From Bacteroidales bacterium (GTDB taxonomy: Bacteria; Bacteroidota; Bacteroidia; Bacteroidales; UBA932): DNA of 64,000 bases. Positions 53,851 to 63,400 of this stretch are shown piece after piece. A program made the position numbers and the translations under genes. The stretch spans positions 1 through 64,000 of the forward strand of contig JAFQGK010000024.1 of NCBI GenBank assembly GCA_017398335.1, given 5' to 3'. The notes beneath the pieces were generated by a model. That model worked only from the letters and a program-made list of their open reading frames with translations, had not been told where the DNA came from and ran no database searches. Position 1 is the stretch's first letter, and each line of letters begins with the position of its first letter.

Positions 53851-55563
53851 ATGAATCTTAACTTGAAAGAAGTATTCCAGCCTAAACTTTTCGGGCTGTT
53901 CCAGAAAGGCCGCTATGACAGCCGGACCTTTACATCTGACCTGATTGCCGGTATCATTGTGGGTATCATCGCCCTTCCTCTGGCCATCGCGTTCGGTATT
54001 GCCAGCGGAGTGACTCCCCAGCAAGGACTTATTACAGCAATAGTAGCCGGTTTTCTCATATCTTTCTTTGGCGGCTCCAACTTCCTCATAGGAGGACCGA
54101 CCGGTGCCTTCATTGTCATTGTGGCAGGAATTGTCGGTCAGTACGGCATGCATGGCCTCATCATAGCTACAATAATGGCCGGAGTCTTCCTTGTGATCAT
54201 GGGATTGTGCAAGATGGGAGCCATCTTCAAATTCATTCCATATCCTATAGTCGTGGGCTTCACCAGCGGTATCGCCCTCACTATCTTTTCTACCCAGATG
54301 AAGGACTTTTTCGGTCTACCTCTCGATCTGGCGGTGCCGGCAGGCTTCATACCGCAGTGGGGATGCTATTTCCAGAACATTGCCTCAATCAATTGGGTTG
54401 AGTTCGCCATGAGCATGGGGTGTCTTCTCATATGCATATTCTGGGGTAAAGTAACCAAGAGAATTCCGGGCTCCCTTATTGCCCTTATTTTCGGAACACT
54501 TGTTTCTGTTCTTCTCAGTAAGTTTGCAGGTGTGGAATTCGCGACTATCGGCTCTAAGTTCCCTGAACTGGCAAACGGCCTTCCAATGCCTAAGCCGGTC
54601 GCTCCTGAGTTTGATTTCGAGACACTTAAGGGTCTGGTTTCGCCGGCTTTTACAATTGCCATTCTGTGTGCAATCGAGTCGCTGCTGGCAGCAATGGTGG
54701 CTGACGGAGCTACAGGTAAGCACCATAACTCCAATACAGAACTCATAGGTCAGGGTATTGCAAATATCATTACCCCATTATTCGGAGGTATACCTGCAAC
54801 AGGTGCCCTTGCAAGGACCATGGCGAGCATCAATAACGGGGGAAAGACTCCTGTGACAGGTATAATCCATGCTGTGGTACTCCTGCTGATTTACCTCTTC
54901 CTTATGCCTTATGCGGTGTATATACCTCTTTCATGCCTTGCCGCTATTCTGGTGATGGTAGCATACAATATGAGTGAGTGGAGGACGTTCAAATATCTTC
55001 TTCGTGGTGACAAGTCCGATGTAGCAGTGCTTCTGATCACATTCTTCCTTACAGTCATAGTCGATCTGACAGTGGCAATTGAGGTAGGAGTTGTCCTTGC
55101 CATCGTCCTTTTCGTAAGACGCGTCATGCAGACCTCTACAATATCGGTTCTTGAAGGTAATCAGGTTGCAGCCACCGAAGATATCGAAAAAGCAGCAATG
55201 GAGGACACAGACCGTCTCGACATACCGAAAGGTGTCGAGGTTTATGAGATTGACGGTCCGTTCTTTTTCGGACTTGCCAGCCGTTTTGAGGAACTTGAGA
55301 ATCAGAAGAGAGGAGAAACCAAGGTACGTATCATACGTATGAGGAAGGTGCCTTTCATCGATTCTACCGGTATCAACAACTTGAGGAATCTTTGCGAAAG
55401 AACGCATAAGAGAGGAGTGATTGTCATTCTGTCAGGTGTTACCGAGAAAGTTCATCAGTCGCTTGTAAAATTCGGGGTAGACCTTGAGATAGGTCCGGAA
55501 TATATCTTCCCTCATATCGTGCCGGCACTGAAGAAGGCTACAGAAATTGTAAGTAACAAATAA
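53851..55563 (+). CDS. SulP-family inorganic anion transporter
   Basis: Inner-membrane transporter of sulphate, bicarbonate or related anions. The 570-residue product has the sulphate-transporter core with about ten to twelve hydrophobic segments (LIAGIIVGIIALPLAIAFGIASGVTPQQGL, GPTGAFIVIVAGIVGQYG, ATGALARTMASINNGGKTP), followed by a cytosolic STAS domain (VYEIDGPFFFGLASRFEEL, VIRMRKVPFIDSTGINNL, VILSGVTEKV). The STAS DSTG motif carries the usual regulatory residues. The anion cannot be told from sequence; bicarbonate transport is common in this branch. Confidence 0.93.
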   Translation: MNLNLKEVFQPKLFGLFQKGRYDSRTFTSDLIAGIIVGIIALPLAIAFGIASGVTPQQGLITAIVAGFLISFFGGSNFLIGGPTGAFIVIVAGIVGQYGMHGLIIATIMAGVFLVIMGLCKMGAIFKFIPYPIVVGFTSGIALTIFSTQMKDFFGLPLDLAVPAGFIPQWGCYFQNIASINWVEFAMSMGCLLICIFWGKVTKRIPGSLIALIFGTLVSVLLSKFAGVEFATIGSKFPELANGLPMPKPVAPEFDFETLKGLVSPAFTIAILCAIESLLAAMVADGATGKHHNSNTELIGQGIANIITPLFGGIPATGALARTMASINNGGKTPVTGIIHAVVLLLIYLFLMPYAVYIPLSCLAAILVMVAYNMSEWRTFKYLLRGDKSDVAVLLITFFLTVIVDLTVAIEVGVVLAIVLFVRRVMQTSTISVLEGNQVAATEDIEKAAMEDTDRLDIPKGVEVYEIDGPFFFGLASRFEELENQKRGETKVRIIRMRKVPFIDSTGINNLRNLCERTHKRGVIVILSGVTEKVHQSLVKFGVDLEIGPEYIFPHIVPALKKATEIVSNK

Positions 55564-55575
55564 ATATATTTCGAT

Positions 55576-57153
55576 ATGTATACCAAGGAGCAAGGCCTTT
55601 ATGTGGCTCATGGTCCGAACGGGCCTATTTCAATTTGTGGAAAAATGGCGAACAGACATGGTCTGATTGCCGGTGCGACAGGTACAGGAAAGACTGTTAC
55701 CCTGCAGGTACTGGCTGAGACATTCAGTCAGGCTGGCGTGCCTTGCTTCATGGCAGACATGAAGGGTGACCTTTCCGGTATAAGCCAGACCGGCTCCATG
55801 AGCGGATTCATAGAGAAGAGATGTGCAGAGTTCGGAATGGATTCTCCAGTGTTCGGAAGCTGCCCGGTGCGTTTCTTCGATGTGTATGGCGAGCAGGGAC
55901 ATCCGATGAGGACTACTGTCTCGAATATGGGACCTCAGCTTCTCTCGCGTCTTCTTCAACTTAATGATACTCAGGAAGGTATATTGAATATCGTGTTCAG
56001 AATTGCAGATGACAGAGGTCTGCTTCTGATAGATATGAAGGATCTTCGTTCAATGCTGGACTATGTCTCCAAGAATGCCGCTCAGTATACCTCTACATAT
56101 GGAAATATAGCGCCGCAGAGCGTAGGAGCGATCCAACGTGCGCTTCTTACTCTTGAAAATCAGGGTGCCGACAAGTTCTTTGCCGAGCCGTCGTTTGATA
56201 TATATGACCTTCTTCAGTGTGAACAGGGACGTGGTGTCATGAATGTTCTTGCCGCTGACAAGCTTATGCAGAATCCGAAACTGTATTCTACCTTCCTTCT
56301 CTGGCTTCTGTCCGAACTTTATGCGCGTCTGCCTGAGGTGGGAGACATGGATCTTCCGAAACTTGTCTTCTTCTTCGATGAGGCTCATATGCTCTTTGAA
56401 GATACCTCAAAAGCTTTGGTTGAAAAGATCGAGCAGGTGGTACGCCTGATACGAAGCAAGGGAGTAGGTGTGTATTTCGTGACTCAGAGCCCTACAGATA
56501 TACCTGAAGACATTCTCGGTCAGCTTGGTAACCGTGTCCAGCATGCCCTCCGTGCCTTTACACCAAAGGATCAGAAAGCAGTAAAGACGGCTGCCGAGAC
56601 ATTCCGGGCAAATCCTGCATTCAAGACTGCTGATGCCATTATGGAGCTTGGTACAGGTGAAGCTCTTGTTTCATTCCTTGACGAGAAGGGTGCGCCGTCA
56701 GTCGTAGAAAGGGCTAAGATACTTTTCCCTTTGAGCCAGATCGGGGCGGTGTCCGAGTCTCAGAGAGATATGATCATCAAGCAGTCCCGCCTCTATGGCA
56801 GATATGATAATGTGATTGACCGTGAAAGTGCATTCGAGGTGCTTATGGAAGAGGCTGATGCAGCTCTAAAGGCAGAACAGGAGGCTGTCGAGGCTGCAGA
56901 AGAGGAGGAAAAGGCTTCCAAGTCGAAGAAATCCGATAAAGGCAGCGGACTTCTCAAGGGTATCTTCGGCGCCGTAGTCGGAGCCGTTGTGACAAGTGTT
57001 ACCAGCTCTATCGGATCGGAGGTTTCCAAGAAGGTCACTGGAAAGAAATCAAAGACGACAGCCAAGGATATAGCAGGCAAGGCGGTAGGTTCTGCAGCCA
57101 GAACTGCGACACGTCAGTTGACACGCAGTGTGCTGGGAACCCTTCTGAAGTAA
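55576..57153 (+). CDS. HerA-like ATPase (DUF853 family)
   Basis: AAA+ motor of the HerA/FtsK clan; exact role unknown. The 525-residue product has Walker [12 protein letters not shown] (near residue 31), the DxxG motif [11 protein letters not shown], Walker [13 protein letters not shown] (near 262) and the sensor [12 protein letters not shown]. These are all typical of DUF853. The last 70 residues contain a lysine-rich segment and a Gly/Ala/Val stretch ([21 protein letters not shown]) that may touch membrane. It lies 12 bases after sulP, but no functional link is known. Confidence 0.88.
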   Translation: MYTKEQGLYVAHGPNGPISICGKMANRHGLIAGATGTGKTVTLQVLAETFSQAGVPCFMADMKGDLSGISQTGSMSGFIEKRCAEFGMDSPVFGSCPVRFFDVYGEQGHPMRTTVSNMGPQLLSRLLQLNDTQEGILNIVFRIADDRGLLLIDMKDLRSMLDYVSKNAAQYTSTYGNIAPQSVGAIQRALLTLENQGADKFFAEPSFDIYDLLQCEQGRGVMNVLAADKLMQNPKLYSTFLLWLLSELYARLPEVGDMDLPKLVFFFDEAHMLFEDTSKALVEKIEQVVRLIRSKGVGVYFVTQSPTDIPEDILGQLGNRVQHALRAFTPKDQKAVKTAAETFRANPAFKTADAIMELGTGEALVSFLDEKGAPSVVERAKILFPLSQIGAVSESQRDMIIKQSRLYGRYDNVIDRESAFEVLMEEADAALKAEQEAVEAAEEEEKASKSKKSDKGSGLLKGIFGAVVGAVVTSVTSSIGSEVSKKVTGKKSKTTAKDIAGKAVGSAARTATRQLTRSVLGTLLK

Positions 57154-57159
57154 TGATTT

Positions 57160-57771
57160 TTACATAAGCAGGGATGAAACGTCCTTGCCAGAGGCTATTG
57201 CCTCGCGGATGATGGTTGACGAAATGTTAACCATTTCTGCATCAAGCAGGGATATCATATATGACGGATTCTCCTGAAGAAGGTCATTCTTTATTGATTC
57301 CAAGTCAAATCCTCTGCGTGGATAGACGGCAGCTCCATATTCCTTCAGGATACGGCTGTAATCACGCCATCTGCGTATGTCTGCAAGATTGTCTGCTCCC
57401 ATCACGAGTGTGAATGAACAGCCCGGCTCACGTTCCATCAATGCGTCAAGTGTGCGTATAGTATAGTGAGGCTCTGGCATTCTCAGCTCTATATCATCCA
57501 CCTTCACCTTTCCCGCAGAGGCTGGTGTCATGTGTCCTTCGTGTTCCCCGGTCTCTGCAGGAAAATGACGCTTTACGGCCTCGACGGCAGCGTTATAGCG
57601 GTCACATCCGGAGTCGCTGCTTATGCCTTCCTTCAAGGGATTCTTGGGTGATACGATCAGATACACCATGTCGAATCCGGCCTTCCCGATCAGATGTCTG
57701 ATGATTGCGAGATGACCGATGTGCAACGGATTGAATGAGCCGCTATATACTGCGATGCGCTTTTCTTTCAT
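57160..57771 (-). CDS. nadD: Nicotinate-nucleotide adenylyltransferase
   Basis: Forms nicotinate adenine dinucleotide in NAD synthesis. The 203-residue protein carries the nucleotidyltransferase motifs VYSGSFNPLHIGHLAIIRHL (GSFNP and HxGH) and the ISSTIIREAIASGKD near the C-terminus. Length is normal. It starts seven bases after the gmk stop, forming the gmk-nadD pair common in Bacteroidota. Confidence 0.96.
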   Translation of the reverse strand: MKEKRIAVYSGSFNPLHIGHLAIIRHLIGKAGFDMVYLIVSPKNPLKEGISSDSGCDRYNAAVEAVKRHFPAETGEHEGHMTPASAGKVKVDDIELRMPEPHYTIRTLDALMEREPGCSFTLVMGADNLADIRRWRDYSRILKEYGAAVYPRRGFDLESIKNDLLQENPSYMISLLDAEMVNISSTIIREAIASGKDVSSLLM

Positions 57772-57778
57772 TCCGCCC

Positions 57779-58348
57779 TTATGCTTTCAGAAAATCACCG
57801 ATTACTTTTTCAGCCTCATCCTTGGCAGTCTGCAGATCGTCATTTATAAGTACATAATCGAATTTTCCTTCTGCAAATTCCATTTCAGAAGCGGCTTTGG
57901 CCACTCTCTTTTCAATAGCCTCGGGTGTGTCCGTTCCGCGTCCTACAAGTCTTTCCCTGAGTATTTCGACGGATGGAGCCTGTATGAACACAGAAAGGGC
58001 TTTCTCTCCGAAGAACTTTTTCAGATTGACGCCTCCCTGTACGTCTATATCGAATATTATGGTATTCCCTTTGGCCCATATCCTGTCTACTTCTGACTTC
58101 AGTGTCCCGTAGAATGAACCGGCGTAGACTTCCTCATATTCAACAAATCTGTCATCAGCAATCAGACTGCGGAATTCGTCTGAAGTGTAAAAGTAGTATT
58201 CCACTCCATGCTTTTCCTGGCCTCGAGGTGCTCTTGAGGTGGCAGAAATGGAAAATTCAAGTTCCGGAAACAGATTCAGAAGGTGGTTCACTATTGTGCT
58301 TTTTCCGGCTCCCGACGGGGCTGAGAAAATGACGACTTTGTTGTTCAT
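57779..58348 (-). CDS. gmk: Guanylate kinase
   Basis: Phosphorylates GMP to GDP. The start at 58348 (MNNKVVIFSAPSGAGKST) puts the P-loop at residues 10-17; the longer frame from 58384 has an atypical N-terminus. The 189-residue product has SISATSRAPRGQEKHGVEYYF, FVEYEEVYAGSFYGTL and FDIDVQGGVNLKK, all guanylate-kinase hallmarks. The gene is divergent from fba. Confidence 0.95.
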   Translation of the reverse strand: MNNKVVIFSAPSGAGKSTIVNHLLNLFPELEFSISATSRAPRGQEKHGVEYYFYTSDEFRSLIADDRFVEYEEVYAGSFYGTLKSEVDRIWAKGNTIIFDIDVQGGVNLKKFFGEKALSVFIQAPSVEILRERLVGRGTDTPEAIEKRVAKAASEMEFAEGKFDYVLINDDLQTAKDEAEKVIGDFLKA

Positions 58349-58381
58349 ATATGCTCTTGGAATATTTTTTTCAATATTCGG

Positions 58382-58399
58382 CAAAATTAATTATTTTTG
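58382..58399. promoter_or_regulatory. Divergent -7 boxes for gmk and fba
   Basis: TAATTTTG on the minus strand (58382-58389) and TATTTTTG on the plus strand (58392-58399) both match TAnnTTTG, and lie 34 and 47 bases from the gmk and fba starts. Neither has a clear -33 match. Confidence 0.4.
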
Positions 58400-58445
58400 C
58401 GGAGATTTTGTGATAAGCAAACGATTTTTAAAAAATTATAGAATT

Positions 58446-59444
58446 ATGATTTCTTACAAGGAACTTGGTCTTGTGAACACAAGAGAGATGTTCGCAAAGG
58501 CTATCGAAGGTGGCTATGCCATCCCAGCATTCAACTTTAACAACATGGAGCAGCTTCAGGCTATCATTTCTGCAGCAGCAGAGACAAAGTCTCCAGTTAT
58601 CCTTCAGGTATCTAAGGGCGCTCGTCAGTATGCAAACCAGACTCTTCTCCGTTATATGGCGGAAGGTGCTGTAGAGTACGCTAAGGAGCTTGGTTGGGAG
58701 AACCCTCAGATCGTTCTTCACCTTGACCACGGTGATTCATTCGAGACTTGCAAGAGCTGTATCGACATGGGCTTTTCATCAGTAATGATCGACGGTTCAC
58801 ATCTTCCATATGAGGAGAACGTAGCTCTTACAAAGAAGGTTGTTGACTATGCACACCAGTTCGACGTGACAGTTGAGGGTGAGCTCGGAGTTCTCGCAGG
58901 CGTTGAGGATGAGGTAAGCTCAGACCACCACACTTATACCAAGCCAGAGGAAGTTGTGGACTTCGTTTCACGTACCGGCTGCGATTCACTCGCTATCTCT
59001 ATCGGAACATCACACGGTGCTTACAAGTTCACTCCAGAGCAGTGCACTGTAGATCCTGAGACTGGTCTCCTCGTACCTCCAATGCTCGCATTCGACGTTC
59101 TCGAAGGCGTTGAGAAGGAACTTCCTGGTTTCCCAATCGTTCTCCACGGTTCTTCTTCAGTTCCACAGGAGGAGGTTGCTACAATCAACAAGTACGGTGG
59201 AGCTCTCAAGGCTGCTATCGGTATTCCTGAGCCATGGCTCCGCAAGGCTGCCGAGTCTGCAGTATGTAAGATCAACATCGACTCTGACTCACGTCTCGCT
59301 ATGACAGCTGCTATCCGTCAGGTGTTTGCAGAGAAGCCGGCTGAGTTCGACCCACGTAAGTACCTCGGTCCTGCACGTGACAACATGAAGAAGCAGTACA
59401 TCCACAAGATCGTGAATGTTCTTGGTTCAAACGGTAAGGCTTAA
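58446..59444 (+). CDS. fba: Class II fructose-bisphosphate aldolase
   Basis: Zinc-dependent glycolytic and gluconeogenic aldolase. The start at 58446 (MISYKELGLVNTREMFAKA) was chosen over 58239, which overlaps gmk. The 332-residue product shows AIPAFNFNNMEQLQAI, VLHLDHGDSFETCKSCIDMGFSSVMIDGSH (zinc and catalytic residues), VEGELGVLAGVEDEV, SIGTSHGAYKF and VLHGSSSVP. Codon usage looks strongly biased, as expected for a highly expressed gene. It ends in a strong terminator. Confidence 0.97.
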   Translation: MISYKELGLVNTREMFAKAIEGGYAIPAFNFNNMEQLQAIISAAAETKSPVILQVSKGARQYANQTLLRYMAEGAVEYAKELGWENPQIVLHLDHGDSFETCKSCIDMGFSSVMIDGSHLPYEENVALTKKVVDYAHQFDVTVEGELGVLAGVEDEVSSDHHTYTKPEEVVDFVSRTGCDSLAISIGTSHGAYKFTPEQCTVDPETGLLVPPMLAFDVLEGVEKELPGFPIVLHGSSSVPQEEVATINKYGGALKAAIGIPEPWLRKAAESAVCKINIDSDSRLAMTAAIRQVFAEKPAEFDPRKYLGPARDNMKKQYIHKIVNVLGSNGKA

Positions 59445-59466
59445 TCATCTTCCGAATTATATTGAA

Positions 59467-59497
59467 AGGAGACTCCGCCCGGAGTCTCCTTTTTTTG
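59467..59497 (+). terminator. Terminator of fba
   Basis: AGGAGACTCC pairs with GGAGTCTCCT across a GCCC loop and is followed by a run of eight T. It lies 22 bases after the fba stop. Confidence 0.92.
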
Positions 59498-59505
59498 TTT
59501 AAAAC

Positions 59506-59538
59506 CTTGTATTAGTATTTGAAAATTAGCTATATTTG
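59506..59538 (+). promoter_or_regulatory. Promoter of the Ig-like lipoprotein genes
   Basis: CTTG (59506-59509), 21 bases, TATATTTG (59531-59538): a full -7 match and a -33 box with one mismatch. The ATG at 59568 follows 29 bases later. Confidence 0.55.
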
Positions 59539-59567
59539 CCTTAATATGATAAAATATATGATGACCT

Positions 59568-60443
59568 ATGCGAAATAGATTTCTTTTGGTTGCAACTCTT
59601 GCCGTTTTGGCCTTTACAGCTTGTAAGACAGAGGATGATGCAGTCATAGCTCTCAGATTGGATGAATCTGAACTGGAGCTTGTAAAAGGTACGGAAAAAC
59701 AGTTGGTTGCGACTACGGTTCCTGTGGTGGATGATGTGGTTTTAGAGTGGCGTTCGAGTATGCCGGAGTATGTTTCAGTCAGTGAGACAGGTGTAGTGAA
59801 GGCAGAAAAGATCTATTATAAGAATGAAACTGATACGGAGGCAACTCCGGTTTCCATATATTGTGTATGTGAAGGTGGAGCGGCAGAGTGCAAGGTAACC
59901 GTCCTGCCTCTTGATGTCGAGCGTATGGAAATCGTTGTCCCAGATGGCGCATCCAGCGTGATGCTGCCGGGAGAACAGCAGAAAGTGGGACTGGCTTTTT
60001 ATCCGGAGGATGCAGATGTGGATGCTGATCAGATTGTCTGGTCAACTACAGCTTTTGAATATGCAGTTGTCGAAGAGGATAAGGCAGATAATACTCAGGC
60101 ATATGTCAAGGCTATATGGCCAGGCAGCGTTTCCATAAAGGCTGTGTATGGGAAGCAGTCCGCGACATTGAATCTTGTGGTAAAGCCTATTTATGTCGAG
60201 AGCGTATCTGTAGAGGGACCTGAGGTTATCGAGATGAAGGTCGGAGATGCAAAGGGACTATCTGCTTCTTTGATACCTGAAAATGCCACTGTAGAACTGG
60301 TCTGGAGTTCAACCGACACCAGAATTGCCACAGTTGACGCAGATACAGGTATAGTGACAGCCATTAGTGAAGGTGAGGTGAAGATAAATGCAGTAGCAGG
60401 AATTGTACAGGATGATGTCACTATAAAGGTTGTAGCACAATAA
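59568..60443 (+). CDS. Lipoprotein with bacterial Ig-like (Big_2) domains
   Basis: Probable surface binding or scaffold protein of 291 residues. The lipobox is VLAFTACKTEDD, with acidic residues after Cys. Three Ig-like beta-sandwich repeats of about 85 residues follow, each with the Big_2 signature: LDESELELVKGTEKQLVATTVP with VLEWRSSMPEYVSVSETGVVKA; VMLPGEQQKVGLAFYPE; and IEMKVGDAKGLSASLIPENATVELVWSSTDTRIATVDADTGIVTAISEGEVKINAVAG. It is followed 12 bases later by a much larger gene of the same kind, probably co-transcribed. Confidence 0.8.
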   Translation: MRNRFLLVATLAVLAFTACKTEDDAVIALRLDESELELVKGTEKQLVATTVPVVDDVVLEWRSSMPEYVSVSETGVVKAEKIYYKNETDTEATPVSIYCVCEGGAAECKVTVLPLDVERMEIVVPDGASSVMLPGEQQKVGLAFYPEDADVDADQIVWSTTAFEYAVVEEDKADNTQAYVKAIWPGSVSIKAVYGKQSATLNLVVKPIYVESVSVEGPEVIEMKVGDAKGLSASLIPENATVELVWSSTDTRIATVDADTGIVTAISEGEVKINAVAGIVQDDVTIKVVAQ

Positions 60444-60455
60444 TCAGAATTCATT

Positions 60456-63400
60456 ATGAAGAATATCTCAAGAATATTCGCTTTTCTCCTTGTGTCCTTT
60501 GCCGTTTTTGCAGGTTGCAGGGAGGATCAGCCGCTAGAGCCTGTCATGCTGGAGCTGGACAGGACTAATATGAGGATGAGAGTAGGACAGAGTCAGCAGC
60601 TCAATGCACGTCTGCAGGGAAGTACAGACAAACTGGTATGGACTACAGCAGATGAATCTGTCGCAGAAGTAGAAAAGAATGGCCTTGTTACGGCAGTTGG
60701 TCCGGGACAGACCGTTATTACGGTTACGGCGGGCAATGTGTCTGAAAGTTGTAATGTAGAGGTTACGGAGTTTAAGGCAGATGAACTGCTGCTGAATGCC
60801 GACATAAAGGACAATGCTCTTGTTCTGACGACAGGTGATGAATATCAGATCGAGCCACGTTTCTATAAGGATGGAGAGAAGGTTAACGATATGGTATATC
60901 CTTCATATTCAGTGGATAATGTAGTGCCGGCGAGGGAAGGAGAATCTGTCGCTACAGTAGATCCGGAAGGTCTGGTCAAGGCTACGGCTCCCGGTACAGT
61001 TGAGATTACAGTCTCTGGCGCAGGAATCAGAAATACATTCATGCTTACCGTAAAGGAACTGTCGCTTGATAAGACTTCCTTGAATCTATATCTCCAGGAA
61101 ACGGCAACTATAACTGCAACTGTGCTTCCGTCAGGACTTCCTGATTCTGAAAGTGCTGTAGAATGGTATTCTTCCGATAAGGAGGCTGTGTCCGTTGATG
61201 GTAATGGTCATATCAAGGCCCTTAAGGTAACTGAGGCTCCTGTAGAGATATTTGCGTTCGCTAATCGTGTTTCTGCTGTCTGCATGGTTACGGTTACGGA
61301 GTATGTCGCTCATTCTGTGGCATTTACTGATCTTGACGAGAAAGTAAGGAAAAACGGTGATATATATGAAATGTATGTTGGCGATTCGCCTGTAGTTCTC
61401 AGCACGTCATTTAAGGATAGCCAAGGTACGGATGTTTCGCACATGGTAATCGACAAAGCTTTTGCGTCGTCAGACAAGTCTGTCGCTACCGTGTCTTCCG
61501 AAGGGGTACTCGAGGTGGCCGGACCTGGAAATACAAGGATTTCAGTTTCGGGAGCTGGCGTGGAGACCTCATTCGAACTTACTGTTGTTCAGGGTGTTGA
61601 GAGCCTTTCTCTAACTCCTTCCGAACTCAAGACGGTATATGAAGGAGATGAACCGTTTACCATTGCCGCTACGGTGCTTCCTGAGAATGCTTCAGTAAAG
61701 GACGTAACATTTACATCGGACAAACCGTCTGTTGCTTCTGTCGATCCTGTTACCGGTCTTGTTACAATAGGAAGTGAGGGAGTTGCCAGGATTACAGTTT
61801 CAACAAAAGGCTTCAAGAGGCCTGTGAAAGATGCAGAAGGCAATTATTCATTTGAGAATCTGACATCAACACTGATTGTGAATGTGCAGAAGAAGGAGGT
61901 AGAGGTCGCGACAGTCACGATTCATGCAGAAGGAATAGTAGATGGTGTCCTTGTTGTGGAAAAAGGCACCGTAGTGCAGCTTACTGCGCTGGCAGAGCCT
62001 GCTGAGTTTACAGGTACCTGTTCCTGGATGGTGACAGACGGAATCGTCTCTGTAGATGATGACGGAAAACTTACAGCCTTAGCGACAGGAACTACGACAG
62101 TTGTGTTGGTTGCAGTAACACCGGACGGTCAGACAGCGACTGCTGAGCTTCCTGTCACGGTTACGGGTATCAACCCTACATCAATAGAGATTGTAAACGG
62201 TGAAGGTCTCAAGGCTGCTGTCAATGAGACTCCGATTGTCCTTGAAGCCAGGGCTACGGCTCCTTCAAATGCCGATTTCGCTGGGGTCAACTGGTATTCT
62301 TCTGACGAAAAGATAGTCAGGGTCGATGAGAGTGGAAGACTTACATATGTCGGATTAGGTAAGGCTACTGTTACAGCAAAGGCAAAGACATGGGATGGAA
62401 GTGAGGAACTTCCTGACGTCAAGGCAGAATTTGCTTTGGAAATCCTCAATACTGCCGTTACTGATTTTGACATTATCTGTGTGGATGGAGGTATATATCA
62501 TAGTGGAGTACAGTATCTTGAAGAGGGTGAATCTCTCCGACTTGAGTGTGTGACAACTCCGACAGGTGCAGTTCCTAATACCGTTGCGTGGAAATCAAGC
62601 ATGGCTGATGCTGCTGTCGTAAGTGCAGATGGTATTGTGACCGGAATAAAAACTCCTTATGAAACAGGAGTAGATGTATCCATCATATGTACGGTTGATG
62701 GCTCAATCGAGCGTACATTTAATCTTAAGGTGATAAGGATTCAGCCTAAGGATATTGTTGTGACACTTCCTGACCGTCCGTTGAAGGTAGGGGAAGCCTG
62801 GGATCTCAACCCTACCGTGATTCCGGAATCTTTAGGACTTTATCCTTCGAACTCATTCCAGTCTCCAGTCAATGCATCGGGAGTATTCGTGTCGTATTAT
62901 CCGGGAAATATAAATTTCGGATTCTTTGTCAGCAATACTCATTCGGAAAGCGTCATCAGAACGCTGCAGAGGTATTATACAATTACAGTCGAGCCATATT
63001 GGGTGACAGAGGTGACCTTGCCGGATAAATTTGAAATGACAGCAGGCTCGTCCTCAATTCTTACTCCTTCATTCAAGTCTGATGTTGAAGGAATAGCTCC
63101 TACATATACAGATGTTGTATGGACCTCAAGTGCTCCTGATATAGTGTCAGTAGATGCCAAGACCGGTGAGGTCGTTGCACATAAGGAAGGTACAGCAGAA
63201 ATCAAGGCGACAACTATCCATGATTATGCGGTTCCGAGCGGACAGGCACATAGATCGGCCGTTTGTGTTGTCAATGTAAAACAACCGGAAGTTGAACTCA
63301 ATGTGGGAGACTATTATTATTCTGACGGCACCTGGTCATCAGAACTTGATCCGTCAAAAACTGTTGTAGGAGTTGTCTTTGCCAAGGTAAATGTGGCGGC